Origin: JAIVJZ01 sp036386515
GTDB taxonomy: Bacteria; Acidobacteriota; Blastocatellia; Pyrinomonadales; Pyrinomonadaceae
DNA: 64,000 nt
Direction: 5' to 3'
Assembly (NCBI GenBank): GCA_036386515.1
Contig: DASVVO010000068.1
Location: 1-64,000 of the forward strand
In this document: positions 18,446 through 26,849 of the stretch, in pieces
Position numbering within the stretch: position 1 is the first letter of the stretch
Layout of the letters: the number at the start of each line of letters is the position of its first letter
Translations under genes and position numbers: made by a program
Notes under the pieces: generated by a model
Told to the model about the DNA's origin: nothing
The model's database searches: none
Seen by the model: only the letters and a program-made list of their open reading frames with translations

Positions 18446-19825
18446 TCACGCTTTCAACGCGGGCGTTACGTCGCCCGCGCCCGCGCTCAAACTCTCGCCG
18501 CCCGTCGCCGCGCCCGCCGCCGCTTCGTCGGCAACCGCGATGCGACGCGTCACGACCCGCGCGTCGAGATTCGCGATGCCCTCCATCTCCACGGCGCACG
18601 AGACGCGAAAGAAGATCGCGCCGTCGAGCCAATCGAAAGCCTCGCCGTCGGGCGTGTGCGCCGCGACCGAGACGAAATAATGTTCCTGGCCGAGCCAGCA
18701 GCGGAACGTGAACACGGCTTCGATGATCTCGCCGCGCCGCGCCGCGCCGAGCGGTTGCCCGCGCTGCTCCGTGTTCGTCCCGTAGACGTTGATCCCGTGC
18801 CGGTTGCGAATCATAAATCCGCACACGGGTTCGGCCGCGTCTTCGTGAAACAGCACGCGCAGCCGCACCGCAACCGCGTCGCCCGTCTCCACTAACTCCA
18901 CGGCGCGACCCGTCGCGCCGTCAACCAACTCCGCGCCGATCACTTCCGCACGCTTGTTTCCATGACGATAAGAATACTGCAAAGGCTGACGCGCGACCGT
19001 CCCCCCCGCCTCAACCGCGCCCGCGCCTTCATTCTCGCGGGCGTCAGGCTCGACGGTCTTCGTCGCTTCGCTATTGTCGGCGTAAGCCTCTTCGCGCGCC
19101 ATGATCACGCGCTGGTAGCGATTGAGGACTTCCATCGGCGTGCCGTCGGCGATCATGCGTCCGCCGTTGAGCAGGATCGCCCGCGTGCAGAGCGCGCGCA
19201 CCAGCGTCGGCTCGTGCGAGACGAAGAGGATGGTCGTGCCCGCCGCCTGCATCTCCTTGATGCGACGCACGCAGCGATGCTGGAAGATCGTGTCGCCGAC
19301 CGAGAGGGCTTCGTCCACGACGAGAATTTCCGGGTCGGTGTTGACGGCGATGGCGAAGGCCAGGCGCACGTACATGCCGGAGGAATAGGTCTTGACGGGC
19401 TGGTGCAGGAAGTCGCCGATCTCTGCGAAGCGTTCGATGCGTTCGAGGCGAGCATGAGTGTCGGCGCGCGAGAAGCCCATCAAGGCGGCGTTCATGTAGA
19501 TGTTTTCGAGGCCGGTGAATTCGAGATTGAAGCCCGCGCCGAGTTCGAGCAGCGCGGCGACGCGTCCTTCGACCTGCACGTCGCCGTGCGTCGGCGTGAG
19601 CGTGCCCGTGACGATCTGCAAGAGCGTAGACTTGCCGCTGCCGTTCGGCCCGACGATGCCGACGGTCGTGCCGCGCTCGATCTCGAAGCTGATTTCTCTG
19701 AGCGCCCAGAACTCCCGGTGTCGCTTCAGCCACCCGCGCGTCAGCGTCTCTTTCAAGCGGTCGCTCGGATGATCGTAGATGCGATACTGCTTCGCCACCC
19801 CTTCGACGCGCAATGCCGTGCTCAT
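18446..19825 (-). CDS. wzt: O-antigen ABC transporter ATP-binding protein with carbohydrate-binding C-domain (Wzt)
   Basis: 459 residues. The ATPase domain has Walker A GPNGSGKST, signature YSSGMYVRLAF, Walker B ILVVDEAL and the switch SHE. After about residue 270 comes a beta-rich Wzt C-terminal domain (ALVDGATG-like start, MIRNRHGINVYGTN, FTFRCWLGQEHYFVSVAAHT). In Wzt proteins this region recognises the O-polysaccharide's terminal modification. The start MSTALRVEGVAKQYRIYD at 19825 fits the family; upstream codons derive from an intergenic repeat. Its membrane partner Wzm lies on the opposite strand at 20521-21354, separated by a hicA/hicB pair. Confidence 0.92.
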   Translation of the reverse strand: MSTALRVEGVAKQYRIYDHPSDRLKETLTRGWLKRHREFWALREISFEIERGTTVGIVGPNGSGKSTLLQIVTGTLTPTHGDVQVEGRVAALLELGAGFNLEFTGLENIYMNAALMGFSRADTHARLERIERFAEIGDFLHQPVKTYSSGMYVRLAFAIAVNTDPEILVVDEALSVGDTIFQHRCVRRIKEMQAAGTTILFVSHEPTLVRALCTRAILLNGGRMIADGTPMEVLNRYQRVIMAREEAYADNSEATKTVEPDARENEGAGAVEAGGTVARQPLQYSYRHGNKRAEVIGAELVDGATGRAVELVETGDAVAVRLRVLFHEDAAEPVCGFMIRNRHGINVYGTNTEQRGQPLGAARRGEIIEAVFTFRCWLGQEHYFVSVAAHTPDGEAFDWLDGAIFFRVSCAVEMEGIANLDARVVTRRIAVADEAAAGAATGGESLSAGAGDVTPALKA

Positions 19826-19848
19826 AACTGCAAACCCTAATGCAAACA

Positions 19849-19876
19849 GTGACGGGTGACAAGTAACAGATGACAA
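19849..19876 (+). repeat. solo arm of the heptamer repeat family
   Basis: Four heptamer words in tandem (GTGACGG, GTGACAA, GTAACAG, ATGACAA) immediately upstream of wzt. I see no matching CCTGTCAC-type arm within a few hundred bases, so this copy appears to be half an element. Confidence 0.7.
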
Positions 19877-19892
19877 TTCTTAACGGCGTTCC

Positions 19893-19920
19893 TTGTTCCG
19901 CGCCGCCGTTCGGCTACAAT
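19893..19920 (+). promoter_or_regulatory. candidate promoter for hicA
   Basis: TTGTTC (19893-19898), a 16-base spacer and TACAAT (19915-19920) precede the ATG at 19965 by 45 bases. The -10 is good and the -35 weak. Confidence 0.35.
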
Positions 19921-19964
19921 GTGGACATACTTTAAGTCTGCATCAACGGAACGAGGTGTTGAGG

Positions 19965-20186
19965 ATGACAGGCAAGCTGCCCGCGTTAAAGCCTAAAGTC
20001 GTCATCAAGACGCTTGAGCGGCACGGCTTCTACGTTCATCATACGACGGGCAGCCATTACATCCTGAAGAAAGGTGGTTTGAGAGTCACCATCGCATATC
20101 ATGGCAAAGACTTAAAGCCGCGCACGCTCGCGTCTATCATCAGTCAGGCGGGATTAACGGTGGAAGAATTTTTGGACTTGCTCTGA
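19965..20186 (+). CDS. hicA: HicA family toxin (mRNA interferase)
   Basis: 73 residues with a dsRBD-like HicA fold: LKPKVVIKTLERHGFYVHH, the active-site TTGSHYILKK with its conserved His, TIAYHGKDLKPRTLASIISQ and AGLTVEEFL. HicA toxins cleave mRNA. I chose ATG at 19965, preceded by ACGAGGTGTTGAGG. The gene points towards the hicB-like gene at 20220-20447 (convergent, 33-base gap), unlike the usual co-directional operon. It sits between wzt and wzm, is less GC-rich than its neighbours and is probably an insertion. Confidence 0.88.
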   Translation: MTGKLPALKPKVVIKTLERHGFYVHHTTGSHYILKKGGLRVTIAYHGKDLKPRTLASIISQAGLTVEEFLDLL

Positions 20187-20219
20187 CGGCGCGGTTACGG
20201 CAAGTAGTGAGAAACGGAT

Positions 20220-20447
20220 TCAGGCGAATTCGACACTGACTTCTTCGGTGATGGATTGGTCGGTGGGAATCGGCTCTCCGTCTTTGCGGAGACTTTCGAG
20301 ATAGCCGTTGATCGCATCGACGGCCATCGCCCGCGCCTCTTCCAGCGTGTCGCCTTCCGTCACCAGGCCGGGCAATGCGGGGCAAGTGACAACGTAGCCG
20401 CCCGTCTCATCCGGCGTCATGACGACCGTGAAATTGAGAACTCTCAT
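20220..20447 (-). CDS. hicB: HicB family antitoxin-like protein
   Basis: 75 residues, MRVLNFTVVMTPDETGGYVV, then CPALPGLVTEGDTLEEARA and AINGYLESLRKDGEPIP: the HicB/UPF0150 partial RNase-H-like domain. There is no C-terminal DNA-binding helix-turn-helix or ribbon-helix-helix, so it would neutralise HicA but probably not repress transcription by itself. A second in-frame ATG lies 9 bases upstream. It is encoded convergently with hicA rather than in an operon with it. Confidence 0.85.
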   Translation of the reverse strand: MRVLNFTVVMTPDETGGYVVTCPALPGLVTEGDTLEEARAMAVDAINGYLESLRKDGEPIPTDQSITEEVSVEFA

Positions 20448-20520
20448 GAGGCGCATTATAACATCGGGTCTCGTGCCGTGTGTATCCACTTTAAGAGGTG
20501 ATATCAGTCTTCGCTGACAT

Positions 20521-21354
20521 ATGAGCAAAATGATCTCAGCACAGGATTCGCGGGGGTTGGTGTGGCGGCCTTTGTGGGAGTTGCCGGGGCGGTTCGAGTT
20601 GATCCGTTCGCTGGCGCGGCGCGAGTTGGCGGCGCGTTATCGCGGGTCTGCGCTCGGCGTGGTGTGGGCGATGCTGACGCCGGCCGTGATGATCGCCATC
20701 TACACGTTCATCTTCGCGGGGATTTTCGGCGCGCGCTTCGGCGAGAGCGGAACGGCGTGGGATTACGCGCTCTATCTTTTTTGCGCGCTCCTGCCGTGGA
20801 CGGCTTTTCAGGATTCGTTGCAGGTCTCCGCCAACGTCATCGTCACGCACGCGAACCTCGTCAAGCGCGTGGTCTTTCCGCTCGAAGCGTTGCCGGTCGC
20901 GCAGGTGTTGGCCGCGCTCACGACGCAGTTGCTCGGAACCGTCGTGCTCGTCGCGGGCGTCGTCATCATCCAACGCGAACTGCATCTCACGCTGCTCTGG
21001 TTGCCCGTGCTCATCCTGCCGCAACTCGTGTTGATGCTCGGCGCGGCCTGGCTCGTCGCCTCGCTCGGCGTCTTCCTGCGCGACACGGCTCAGGTCGTCT
21101 CGCTGCTGCTCGTCGCGTGGATGTTCCTGACGCCCATCATCTATCCCGAACAGATCGTGCCCGCGCCTTACAAAGCGTTCATCAACGCCAACCCGTTCAC
21201 GCCGCTCGTCAGAAACTATCGCCGCATCATCCTCGAAGGCGCGCCGCCCGACTGGGCTGGCCTCGCCTACTTCACGCTCTTTGCCCTCGCCGTCTTCATC
21301 TGCGGCTACTGGTGGTTCGCCAAGACGCGCAAAAATTTCGCCGACGTGATCTGA
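20521..21354 (+). CDS. wzm: O-antigen ABC transporter permease (Wzm, ABC-2 family)
   Basis: 277 residues with the polysaccharide-export ABC-2 layout: an N-terminal amphipathic segment (RPLWELPGRFELIRSLARRE), RYRGSALGVVWAMLTPAVMI at the first span, six spans in total, and SLGVFLRDTAQVVSLLLVAWMFLTPIIYP, the motif typical of Wzm/TagG. It forms the channel that exports undecaprenyl-linked O-polysaccharide with two Wzt subunits. The ATG at 20521 or the one at 20530 could be used; an AGAGGTGAT stretch lies about 25 bases upstream. It is not in an operon with wzt and is convergent with the O-antigen ligase. Confidence 0.9.
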   Translation: MSKMISAQDSRGLVWRPLWELPGRFELIRSLARRELAARYRGSALGVVWAMLTPAVMIAIYTFIFAGIFGARFGESGTAWDYALYLFCALLPWTAFQDSLQVSANVIVTHANLVKRVVFPLEALPVAQVLAALTTQLLGTVVLVAGVVIIQRELHLTLLWLPVLILPQLVLMLGAAWLVASLGVFLRDTAQVVSLLLVAWMFLTPIIYPEQIVPAPYKAFINANPFTPLVRNYRRIILEGAPPDWAGLAYFTLFALAVFICGYWWFAKTRKNFADVI

Positions 21355-21394
21355 GCGCGCGCCCCCTCTCCGACATGACTCCCTGACGAAGATT

Positions 21395-22939
21395 CTATTC
21401 CTGCCCGGCGACAACGCGCGGCGGTTCGACAACGCTCACGGCCGTCCCCATCAACCACCAGAGCACGAGCGCGACTTCCGCGTCGCCGAAGTTGTAGTTG
21501 ACGAGTGAACTGGCGCAGAAGCCCGCGAGCGCGCCGGTTGCTCCGAGCAGGAGGCCGTGCGCGGCCGCCTCTCCGGGCGCGGCGCGCAGACGCCGTTCGC
21601 CGCGCGCGAGCGTGCGCCAGAAGATGGCGAGCAGCCACAGCCATAAGAGGAGCGCGGGCAGGCCGCGGTCGAAGGCGAGTTGGATAACGGTGGAGTGCGT
21701 GTGAATTTTGATTTGGCCGGGAAAGCCCCACTCCGTCCAGTGTTCTTTAACGGCGTCCATGCCGTGTCCGAAGAACGGGTGCAGGGGGATGCGCGCGACG
21801 GCGACGCGCGCCACGGCGAGACGCAGGCGCGAACTCTCATCCTGTAAACGGAGCGCGCCCTCCGCCCGCGTGCGCCACACGGCGAACGCGCCGAGCGCGA
21901 GCGCACAGACGACGACGCCGGAGACGACGAGCCGCGCCCGGCCACGCAAAGCGCGCCACGCCACCACCGTCGCGCCGATGGCGAAGGCGACGAGCACGGT
22001 GCGCATCGCCGTGAGCGCGATCCCCAAGGCGAGGATGAGGAAGGCCGCCGCGTAGAGCGCGAGGCGCAGGCGCGGGAGAGGGCGCGCGCGGCGTCTCTGC
22101 CAGAGGGCAAGCGCGAAGCCGAGCGAGAGTTGAGCGAGGATTTGCAACGTCTCGGCGAAGGTCTGGTAGTGGCGCGTCCAGCCGGAGGCGCGGAAGCGGT
22201 GCGCGCGGCGCGTGCCCCGCAGGCCGGAGCCGGACGCACGCGCCTGCCCCGCCCCGGCCGCGCTCCACAGCCCTTCGCGCTCCACCTGTTCGCCCCGCGA
22301 AAACAGACTTAACTTGAGCGGTGCGCCGGGCGGCGCGTCCTTGAGCAGCCCGTCAATCTCCGCCACGGAATTGACGCGCCGCCCGTTGATGCGCCAGATG
22401 GAGTCGCCCGCCGCGACGCCGAGCGAAGGGGCGTGCAGGGGACTCTCCGGCGTCATCTCCTCGATGACGACGCCGCGCCCGCGCGCCACCTCGAACGCGC
22501 TCCAGAGCGCGCCCGCCGCGCCCGAGGCGATCATCAAGGCGGCGACGGCGACGGCCGTGCGCCGCGTCCGCGCGAGCATGCGGACGAGATAGAAGATGAG
22601 AAACGCGCTGACCGAAATGAGTTTCAGCAGGCTGATGCGCGGTTCGGCGGAGAGGAAGGCGGAAACGACGCTCCACGCGTAGAACAGCCAGAGGGGGAGG
22701 TCGAGCGGCGTGCGGGGAAAGTTCGCGCGGCGCGCGACGAGGGTGCGGGCGAGCCAGCCGAGGATGGAGATGGAGAGCGCGATCCATGCGCCCGCGATCG
22801 AGTGTGGGGCGAAGACGGCGTAGAGCAAGAGGCCGGCGAAGGCCGTCGCTTCGGCGAGGCGGAGCGCGGGCGAAGGAGCGATTGGAGCGGGCGCGGCGTC
22901 TGCGCCGGTGGCCGGGTCGTGTTGAGGCAATTGAATCAA
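21395..22939 (-). CDS. O-antigen ligase family protein with embedded PDZ-like domain
   Basis: 514 residues, polytopic. Spans at about 30-150 are followed by a PDZ-like module (about 157-225) with SPLHAPSLGVAAGDSIWRIN, GRRVNSVAEIDGLL and APPGAPLKLSLFSRG, then more spans and the Wzy/WaaL-type region FFGHGMDAVKEHWTEWGFPG, IHTHSTVIQLAFDRGLPALL. The histidine-containing loop is where WaaL ligases bind the undecaprenyl donor. The enzyme probably transfers exported polysaccharide to lipid A core or another acceptor. The TTG at 22939 is the furthest upstream start. A PDZ in this position is unusual and could bind a periplasmic partner or C-terminus. Confidence 0.82.
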   Translation of the reverse strand: MIQLPQHDPATGADAAPAPIAPSPALRLAEATAFAGLLLYAVFAPHSIAGAWIALSISILGWLARTLVARRANFPRTPLDLPLWLFYAWSVVSAFLSAEPRISLLKLISVSAFLIFYLVRMLARTRRTAVAVAALMIASGAAGALWSAFEVARGRGVVIEEMTPESPLHAPSLGVAAGDSIWRINGRRVNSVAEIDGLLKDAPPGAPLKLSLFSRGEQVEREGLWSAAGAGQARASGSGLRGTRRAHRFRASGWTRHYQTFAETLQILAQLSLGFALALWQRRRARPLPRLRLALYAAAFLILALGIALTAMRTVLVAFAIGATVVAWRALRGRARLVVSGVVVCALALGAFAVWRTRAEGALRLQDESSRLRLAVARVAVARIPLHPFFGHGMDAVKEHWTEWGFPGQIKIHTHSTVIQLAFDRGLPALLLWLWLLAIFWRTLARGERRLRAAPGEAAAHGLLLGATGALAGFCASSLVNYNFGDAEVALVLWWLMGTAVSVVEPPRVVAGQE

Positions 22940-23070
22940 GTCGTCCGCGCGCGTTTAAGCCGAGACCGAAAGTGCGCGCTCTAAGATGGCCGCAGCGAGG
23001 GCGCGTGCGCCGCCGGAAGTTGCCTTTGAACCAGCGTCGGATCGCCCGGCGACGCTTCCGAAAGGTAGCG

Positions 23071-23100
23071 TTGACACTCGTTGTCGGCGCATGTTAGCGT
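23071..23100 (+). promoter_or_regulatory. candidate promoter for the TPR gene
   Basis: TTGACA at 23071-23076, then an 18-base spacer and TAGCGT (23095-23100) preceded by TGT, an extended -10 arrangement. It would give a 5' UTR of about 115 bases. The remainder of the 284-base gap 22940-23223 shows nothing else. Confidence 0.35.
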
Positions 23101-23223
23101 AAAATCTGCCCGCCACCGACTGCAAGTGTGCGAGCCGGGTGCGAGACGGTATGAGCGCGGTATTGGCACTTTAGGGCATCCCCCCACCACTTAACGCGCG
23201 ACGCGGACACGAACAGTTTCCCG

Positions 23224-25701
23224 ATGGGATTCGATAAAGCAAAGGCCATCAGTGCGGCTGAAAAGTATCTTGCGCAAGGCAAGATTCCATCAGCCATCAC
23301 GGAGTATTGCCGCATCGTCGAGCGCGACCCGAACGACCAGAGCGCGCTCAACACGCTCGGCGATCTCTACGTGCGCGTCAACAAGCGGCAGGATGCCATC
23401 GAGTGCTTCCAGCGCGTCGCCGACCATTATCGCGAACAAGGCTTCACGCTCAAAGCCATCGCCGTCTACAAGAAGATTTCCCGCCTCGACCCCTCGCTCC
23501 CCGTCATCGCCCAACGCCTCGCCGTGCTCTACGAGCAGCAGGGGCATTTCGTCGAAGCGCGCGAGCAGTATCTCGCCATCGCCGACACGTTCGCGCGCGC
23601 CGGGCGGATGCGCGAATCGCTCGATGCCCTGCGGCGCAGCGCCGACCTCGAACCCAATAACGTCGAGATTCGCCTCCGCCTCGGCGAGGGCTACCTCGCC
23701 GAAGGTTTGCGCGAAGAAGCGGCCGACGCCTTCACCGAAGCGGGCGAGCGGCTGCTGGCGCGCGACAAGGCGCAGCCCGCGCTTGAAGCTTACACGAAGG
23801 CACACGCCATCCGGCCGCACGAACACGCGGTGCTGCACGGGCTGGTGGCCGCCCACGCCAAACTCGACGCGCCCGACGAAGCGGCCGCCGTGCTCGAACA
23901 GGCCGTGGCCGACAGGCCGCAAGACGTGGAGTTGCGCGCCATGCTCTCGCGCGCCTACCTCGACGCCGAAGACGCGCCCGCGGCCGAACGCGCCACCGTC
24001 AGCCTGGTCGAACTCGAAGCGTCGAACTACCCGCAGCTTTTTGAAGTGGCGCAGCTATATTTGCAGCGCGGCGATACGAACGCCGCCGTCAACGTGCTGG
24101 CGCACGCCACCGAACCCGCCCTCGCCAAACGACAGGAACAGAAGCTCCTCGGACTCCTGAACGAGACGCTCGCGCGCGACCCCGAACAGATCGACGCCCT
24201 CCGCCTGCTCCTGCGCATCTACACCTGGCAGCGCGACGACGACCACATGCGCGTCACGCTCGAACGGCTCTCCGAGGCCGCGCAGACGCACAATCTCATC
24301 GCCGAGGAACGACGCGCGCTCGAACACCTCGTCCGCCTCGTGCCCTTCGATCAGAGCTATCACGAACGCCTCAGCGAACTCGGCGACGCGCCCGAGGGCG
24401 CGGACGACGAAGCGGACGCGACGTGGTATGAACCGCCCGCCGTGGAAGAGACGCCCGCGCCGGTGTCCGTCGCGGCGGAAGTTCCGGTGTTCGACGACGT
24501 GATCGAGCGCAGCGGCGTCGATGCCTTCGCCGCCGAAGAAATGTCGCCCGCACACGTTTCTTCGGCGGGCGGCGGCGGCGCGGTCGAGTTTGAATGGAAC
24601 TCCGTCGCCATGCCGGAGGACGACGAGCCGAAGGCGGCAGAGGCGGCCGCCGCTGTCACGATTGATCCCAACTCGTCCTTCGCCGATCTCAACGAAGATT
24701 TAGACGGCATGGCGACGCGTTCGTCCGGCGCGGCGGCGCGGACAGCCGCCTTCGGCGCGGCCGACCTCGGCGGCGTCGGCGCGTTCGACGACGCCGCGCT
24801 CGCGCCCGAAAAAGGGACGAGCGAGGGGCGCGTGAAAGCTCTGCTCGCGCAGGAACTCGAAAGCGTGGACTACTACCTCGCGCAGGGCTATTCCGACATC
24901 GCGCGCGACACGCTCGACATGCTCGAACGCCAGTACGGCGCGAATGAAGAGATCACCCGCCGCCGCGGCCAACTCGCGCCGGAGGACGACGCTTTCATGA
25001 TGCCCACGGTCGTGGCCGAGGCGGAGGTGAGTGCGGAGAACTCGACGGAGTTTGAGACCTTCGCGCAGTTCGAGAGTTTCGCGCCGGTTGAAGAGACGGC
25101 GACGGAGGAGATCGAACTCGGCGGAGAGTTGTTCATCGCCCCTGCGGCGGAGTCCGCGCCCACCGTGGTTGACGCGAAGCCCGCCGCGCCGCCCGTGCCG
25201 CCGCCGTCGCGCGAAGAAGCGACGCCGCCGCAGCCGGGTCTCCATCCCGATCTCGCGGACATGTTCGACGAGTTTCGCGACGGGGTGGAAGCGGATGCGC
25301 CCGCCGCGACCGGCGACTACGAAACGCATTACAATACCGCGCTCGCCTACCGCGAGATGGGCTTGGTGGATCAGGCCGTCGAAGAATTGCAGGCGGCCAT
25401 CGCGCTCACCGCGCCGCAGGACGGCACGCCGCGCTATCTCCAATGCTGCAATCTGCTCGGCCACTGCTTCATGCAAAAAAACCTGCCGCACCCCGCCGCG
25501 ATGTGGTTCAGGAAAGGCTTGGATGTCCCCGGCCACACCGAAGACGAGTATCAGGCTCTACGCTTCGAACTCGGCACGGTTTACGAGCAGATGGGCGACC
25601 TCGAACGCGCCATCGAAGTCTTCTCCGAAGTTTACGGCACCGATGTCAACTATCGCGGCGTCGCCGCCAAGTTGCGCGACTTGCAAACGCAGAAGACATA
25701 G
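23224..25701 (+). CDS. large tetratricopeptide-repeat protein
   Basis: 825 residues. TPR helices run from the start (MGFDKAKAISAAEKYLAQGK, YCRIVERDPNDQSALNTLGD, ALEAYTKAHAIRPHEHAVLH) to about residue 400. A long acidic, Ala/Glu-rich linker (about 400-690) contains a short helical island (VKALLAQELESVDYYLAQGY). Two or three TPRs close the protein (YNTALAYREMGLVDQAVEEL, GDLERAIEVFSEVYG). There is no signal peptide or membrane span, so it is cytoplasmic; similar proteins act as assembly scaffolds in social motility or secretion systems. The ATG at 23224 is well placed. The stop TAG is the first codon of the adjoining heptamer hairpin. Confidence 0.8.
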   Translation: MGFDKAKAISAAEKYLAQGKIPSAITEYCRIVERDPNDQSALNTLGDLYVRVNKRQDAIECFQRVADHYREQGFTLKAIAVYKKISRLDPSLPVIAQRLAVLYEQQGHFVEAREQYLAIADTFARAGRMRESLDALRRSADLEPNNVEIRLRLGEGYLAEGLREEAADAFTEAGERLLARDKAQPALEAYTKAHAIRPHEHAVLHGLVAAHAKLDAPDEAAAVLEQAVADRPQDVELRAMLSRAYLDAEDAPAAERATVSLVELEASNYPQLFEVAQLYLQRGDTNAAVNVLAHATEPALAKRQEQKLLGLLNETLARDPEQIDALRLLLRIYTWQRDDDHMRVTLERLSEAAQTHNLIAEERRALEHLVRLVPFDQSYHERLSELGDAPEGADDEADATWYEPPAVEETPAPVSVAAEVPVFDDVIERSGVDAFAAEEMSPAHVSSAGGGGAVEFEWNSVAMPEDDEPKAAEAAAAVTIDPNSSFADLNEDLDGMATRSSGAAARTAAFGAADLGGVGAFDDAALAPEKGTSEGRVKALLAQELESVDYYLAQGYSDIARDTLDMLERQYGANEEITRRRGQLAPEDDAFMMPTVVAEAEVSAENSTEFETFAQFESFAPVEETATEEIELGGELFIAPAAESAPTVVDAKPAAPPVPPPSREEATPPQPGLHPDLADMFDEFRDGVEADAPAATGDYETHYNTALAYREMGLVDQAVEELQAAIALTAPQDGTPRYLQCCNLLGHCFMQKNLPHPAAMWFRKGLDVPGHTEDEYQALRFELGTVYEQMGDLERAIEVFSEVYGTDVNYRGVAAKLRDLQTQKT

Positions 25702-25780
25702 AGGTCAGAGGCCAGAGGTCAGAGGTCAGTAAAACTGCTTTCTCTGACTCTGACCTCTGACCTCTGACCTCCGACCTCTG
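25699..25780. repeat. heptamer hairpin element (GAGGTCA word)
   Basis: Left arm 25699-25729 is GAGGTCA, GAGGCCA, GAGGTCA, GAGGTCA; right arm 25750-25780 is its reverse complement with three mismatches in 31; loop of 20 bases. TTTTT follows directly at 25781 and runs into the next gene's ATG, so it could act as a terminator or attenuator. The left arm begins at the TAG stop of the TPR gene. Confidence 0.9.
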
Positions 25781-25785
25781 TTTTT

Positions 25786-26160
25786 ATGTCCGCCAGACTA
25801 ACCGTCATTTTCTACATCATCCTGTGCCTCGAAGCGGGCATCGTGCTGACGTTTCTGCCGTGGGTTCACCCGTTCGGGTTGAGCGATTGGGGCGACAATT
25901 TTTTTCTCATCTACGTGGTGCAAAGGACGGGACTCTACGGCTTGCAGCAGGCCATCGCTTCCGGCTGGGTGCGCGGCGCGGTGACCGCCCTCGGCCTCGT
26001 CAATTTCGCCCTCGCCTTCTGGGAGATCGCACACTTCCGTCGCACCACCCGCGCGCTCGACGGCCAACACGTCGCCGCCGCTCCGACCGCGACGGTGGCC
26101 GCGACGCCTTCGTCACATGCCGCTCGACCTGACCACACCGATCACTTATCTGATCACTGA
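25786..26160 (+). CDS. small membrane protein of unknown function
   Basis: 124 residues with hydrophobic segments at about 5-30 (LTVIFYIILCLEAGIVLTFL) and 65-85 (GAVTALGLVNFALAFWEIAH), plus a conserved-looking WGDNFFLIYVVQRTGLYGLQ between them. The Ala/Thr-rich tail is probably disordered. I do not recognise a named family. Its 3' end overlaps the thiE gene by 44 bases in another frame, suggesting co-transcription, although no thiamine role is evident. Confidence 0.65.
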   Translation: MSARLTVIFYIILCLEAGIVLTFLPWVHPFGLSDWGDNFFLIYVVQRTGLYGLQQAIASGWVRGAVTALGLVNFALAFWEIAHFRRTTRALDGQHVAAAPTATVAATPSSHAARPDHTDHLSDH

Positions 26161-26776
26161 CGGGCGCACGACCCGCGACACCACGTCGTCGAGCGCGGAG
26201 TTCACGCGCCTCTTCGCGCTCGTCGGCGCGTGCGTGCTGGCGCGCATTTCTTTAGTGCAACTGCGCGAGAAACAGATGCGCCCGCGCGTGCTCTACGAAC
26301 TCACGCGCCGCGCCGCCGACCTGACGCGCGGCAGCGACACGCGCCTCCTCGTCAACGACCGCGCCGACATCGCGCTCGCCGCCCACGCCGACGGCGTTCA
26401 TCTCACCTCGCGCTCGCTCGACCCGCTGGTCGTGCGCGACATCTCGCCGCGCGGTTTCCTCATCGGCGTCTCCACCCACACGCTCGCGGAGGCGCGCGCC
26501 GCCGCCGCGGGCGACGCTGATTTCGCCGTCTTCGGCCCCGTTTTCGACACGCCCTCCAAACACGCTTACGGCGCGCCGCCCGGCCTCGGAGCCTTGCGCG
26601 AAGCGGCGCACGCCGTCGCGCCCTTCCCCGTCATCGCCCTCGGCGGCATCACGCGCGCGACGATCCCGCAGGTCATCGAAGCGGGCGCGCGGGGCGTCGC
26701 CGCCATCCGTCTCTTCGGCGACGAGAGCGAACTTGATGCCGTCGTCAACGAGTTGAAAGAAAGTCGCGGGGAATAA
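26117..26776 (+). CDS. thiE: thiamine phosphate synthase (ThiE/TenI family)
   Basis: 219 residues with a TIM-barrel: PITYLITDGRTTRDT, LVQLREKQMRPRVLYELTRRA, RLLVNDRADIALAAHADGVH, DFAVFGPVFDTPSKHAYGAP and PVIALGGITRATIPQVIEAG. ThiE couples HMP-pyrophosphate to thiazole phosphate to give thiamine phosphate. The Lys in TPSK and the Arg in the QLREK strand are present. The usual HxGQ(E/D)D motif is replaced by HLTSRSL, a feature shared with the TenI branch, so a TenI-type aminase or tautomerase is the alternative. Its place before thiD favours ThiE. Confidence 0.8.
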   Translation: MPLDLTTPITYLITDGRTTRDTTSSSAEFTRLFALVGACVLARISLVQLREKQMRPRVLYELTRRAADLTRGSDTRLLVNDRADIALAAHADGVHLTSRSLDPLVVRDISPRGFLIGVSTHTLAEARAAAAGDADFAVFGPVFDTPSKHAYGAPPGLGALREAAHAVAPFPVIALGGITRATIPQVIEAGARGVAAIRLFGDESELDAVVNELKESRGE

Positions 26777-26849
26777 ACCGCACGCCCTCCCCGCCGTCTC
26801 GCGGCTCTCCCTTTGCGCGTTTGCGTGAAAATGGTTTTAACTAACCGCC

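Noticed and set aside
18435..18824. Upstream extension of the DUF4214 coiled-coil frame
   Set aside because: It overlaps the wzt coding sequence and reads as Arg-rich noise; the ATG at 18434 starts 12 bases after the wzt stop.
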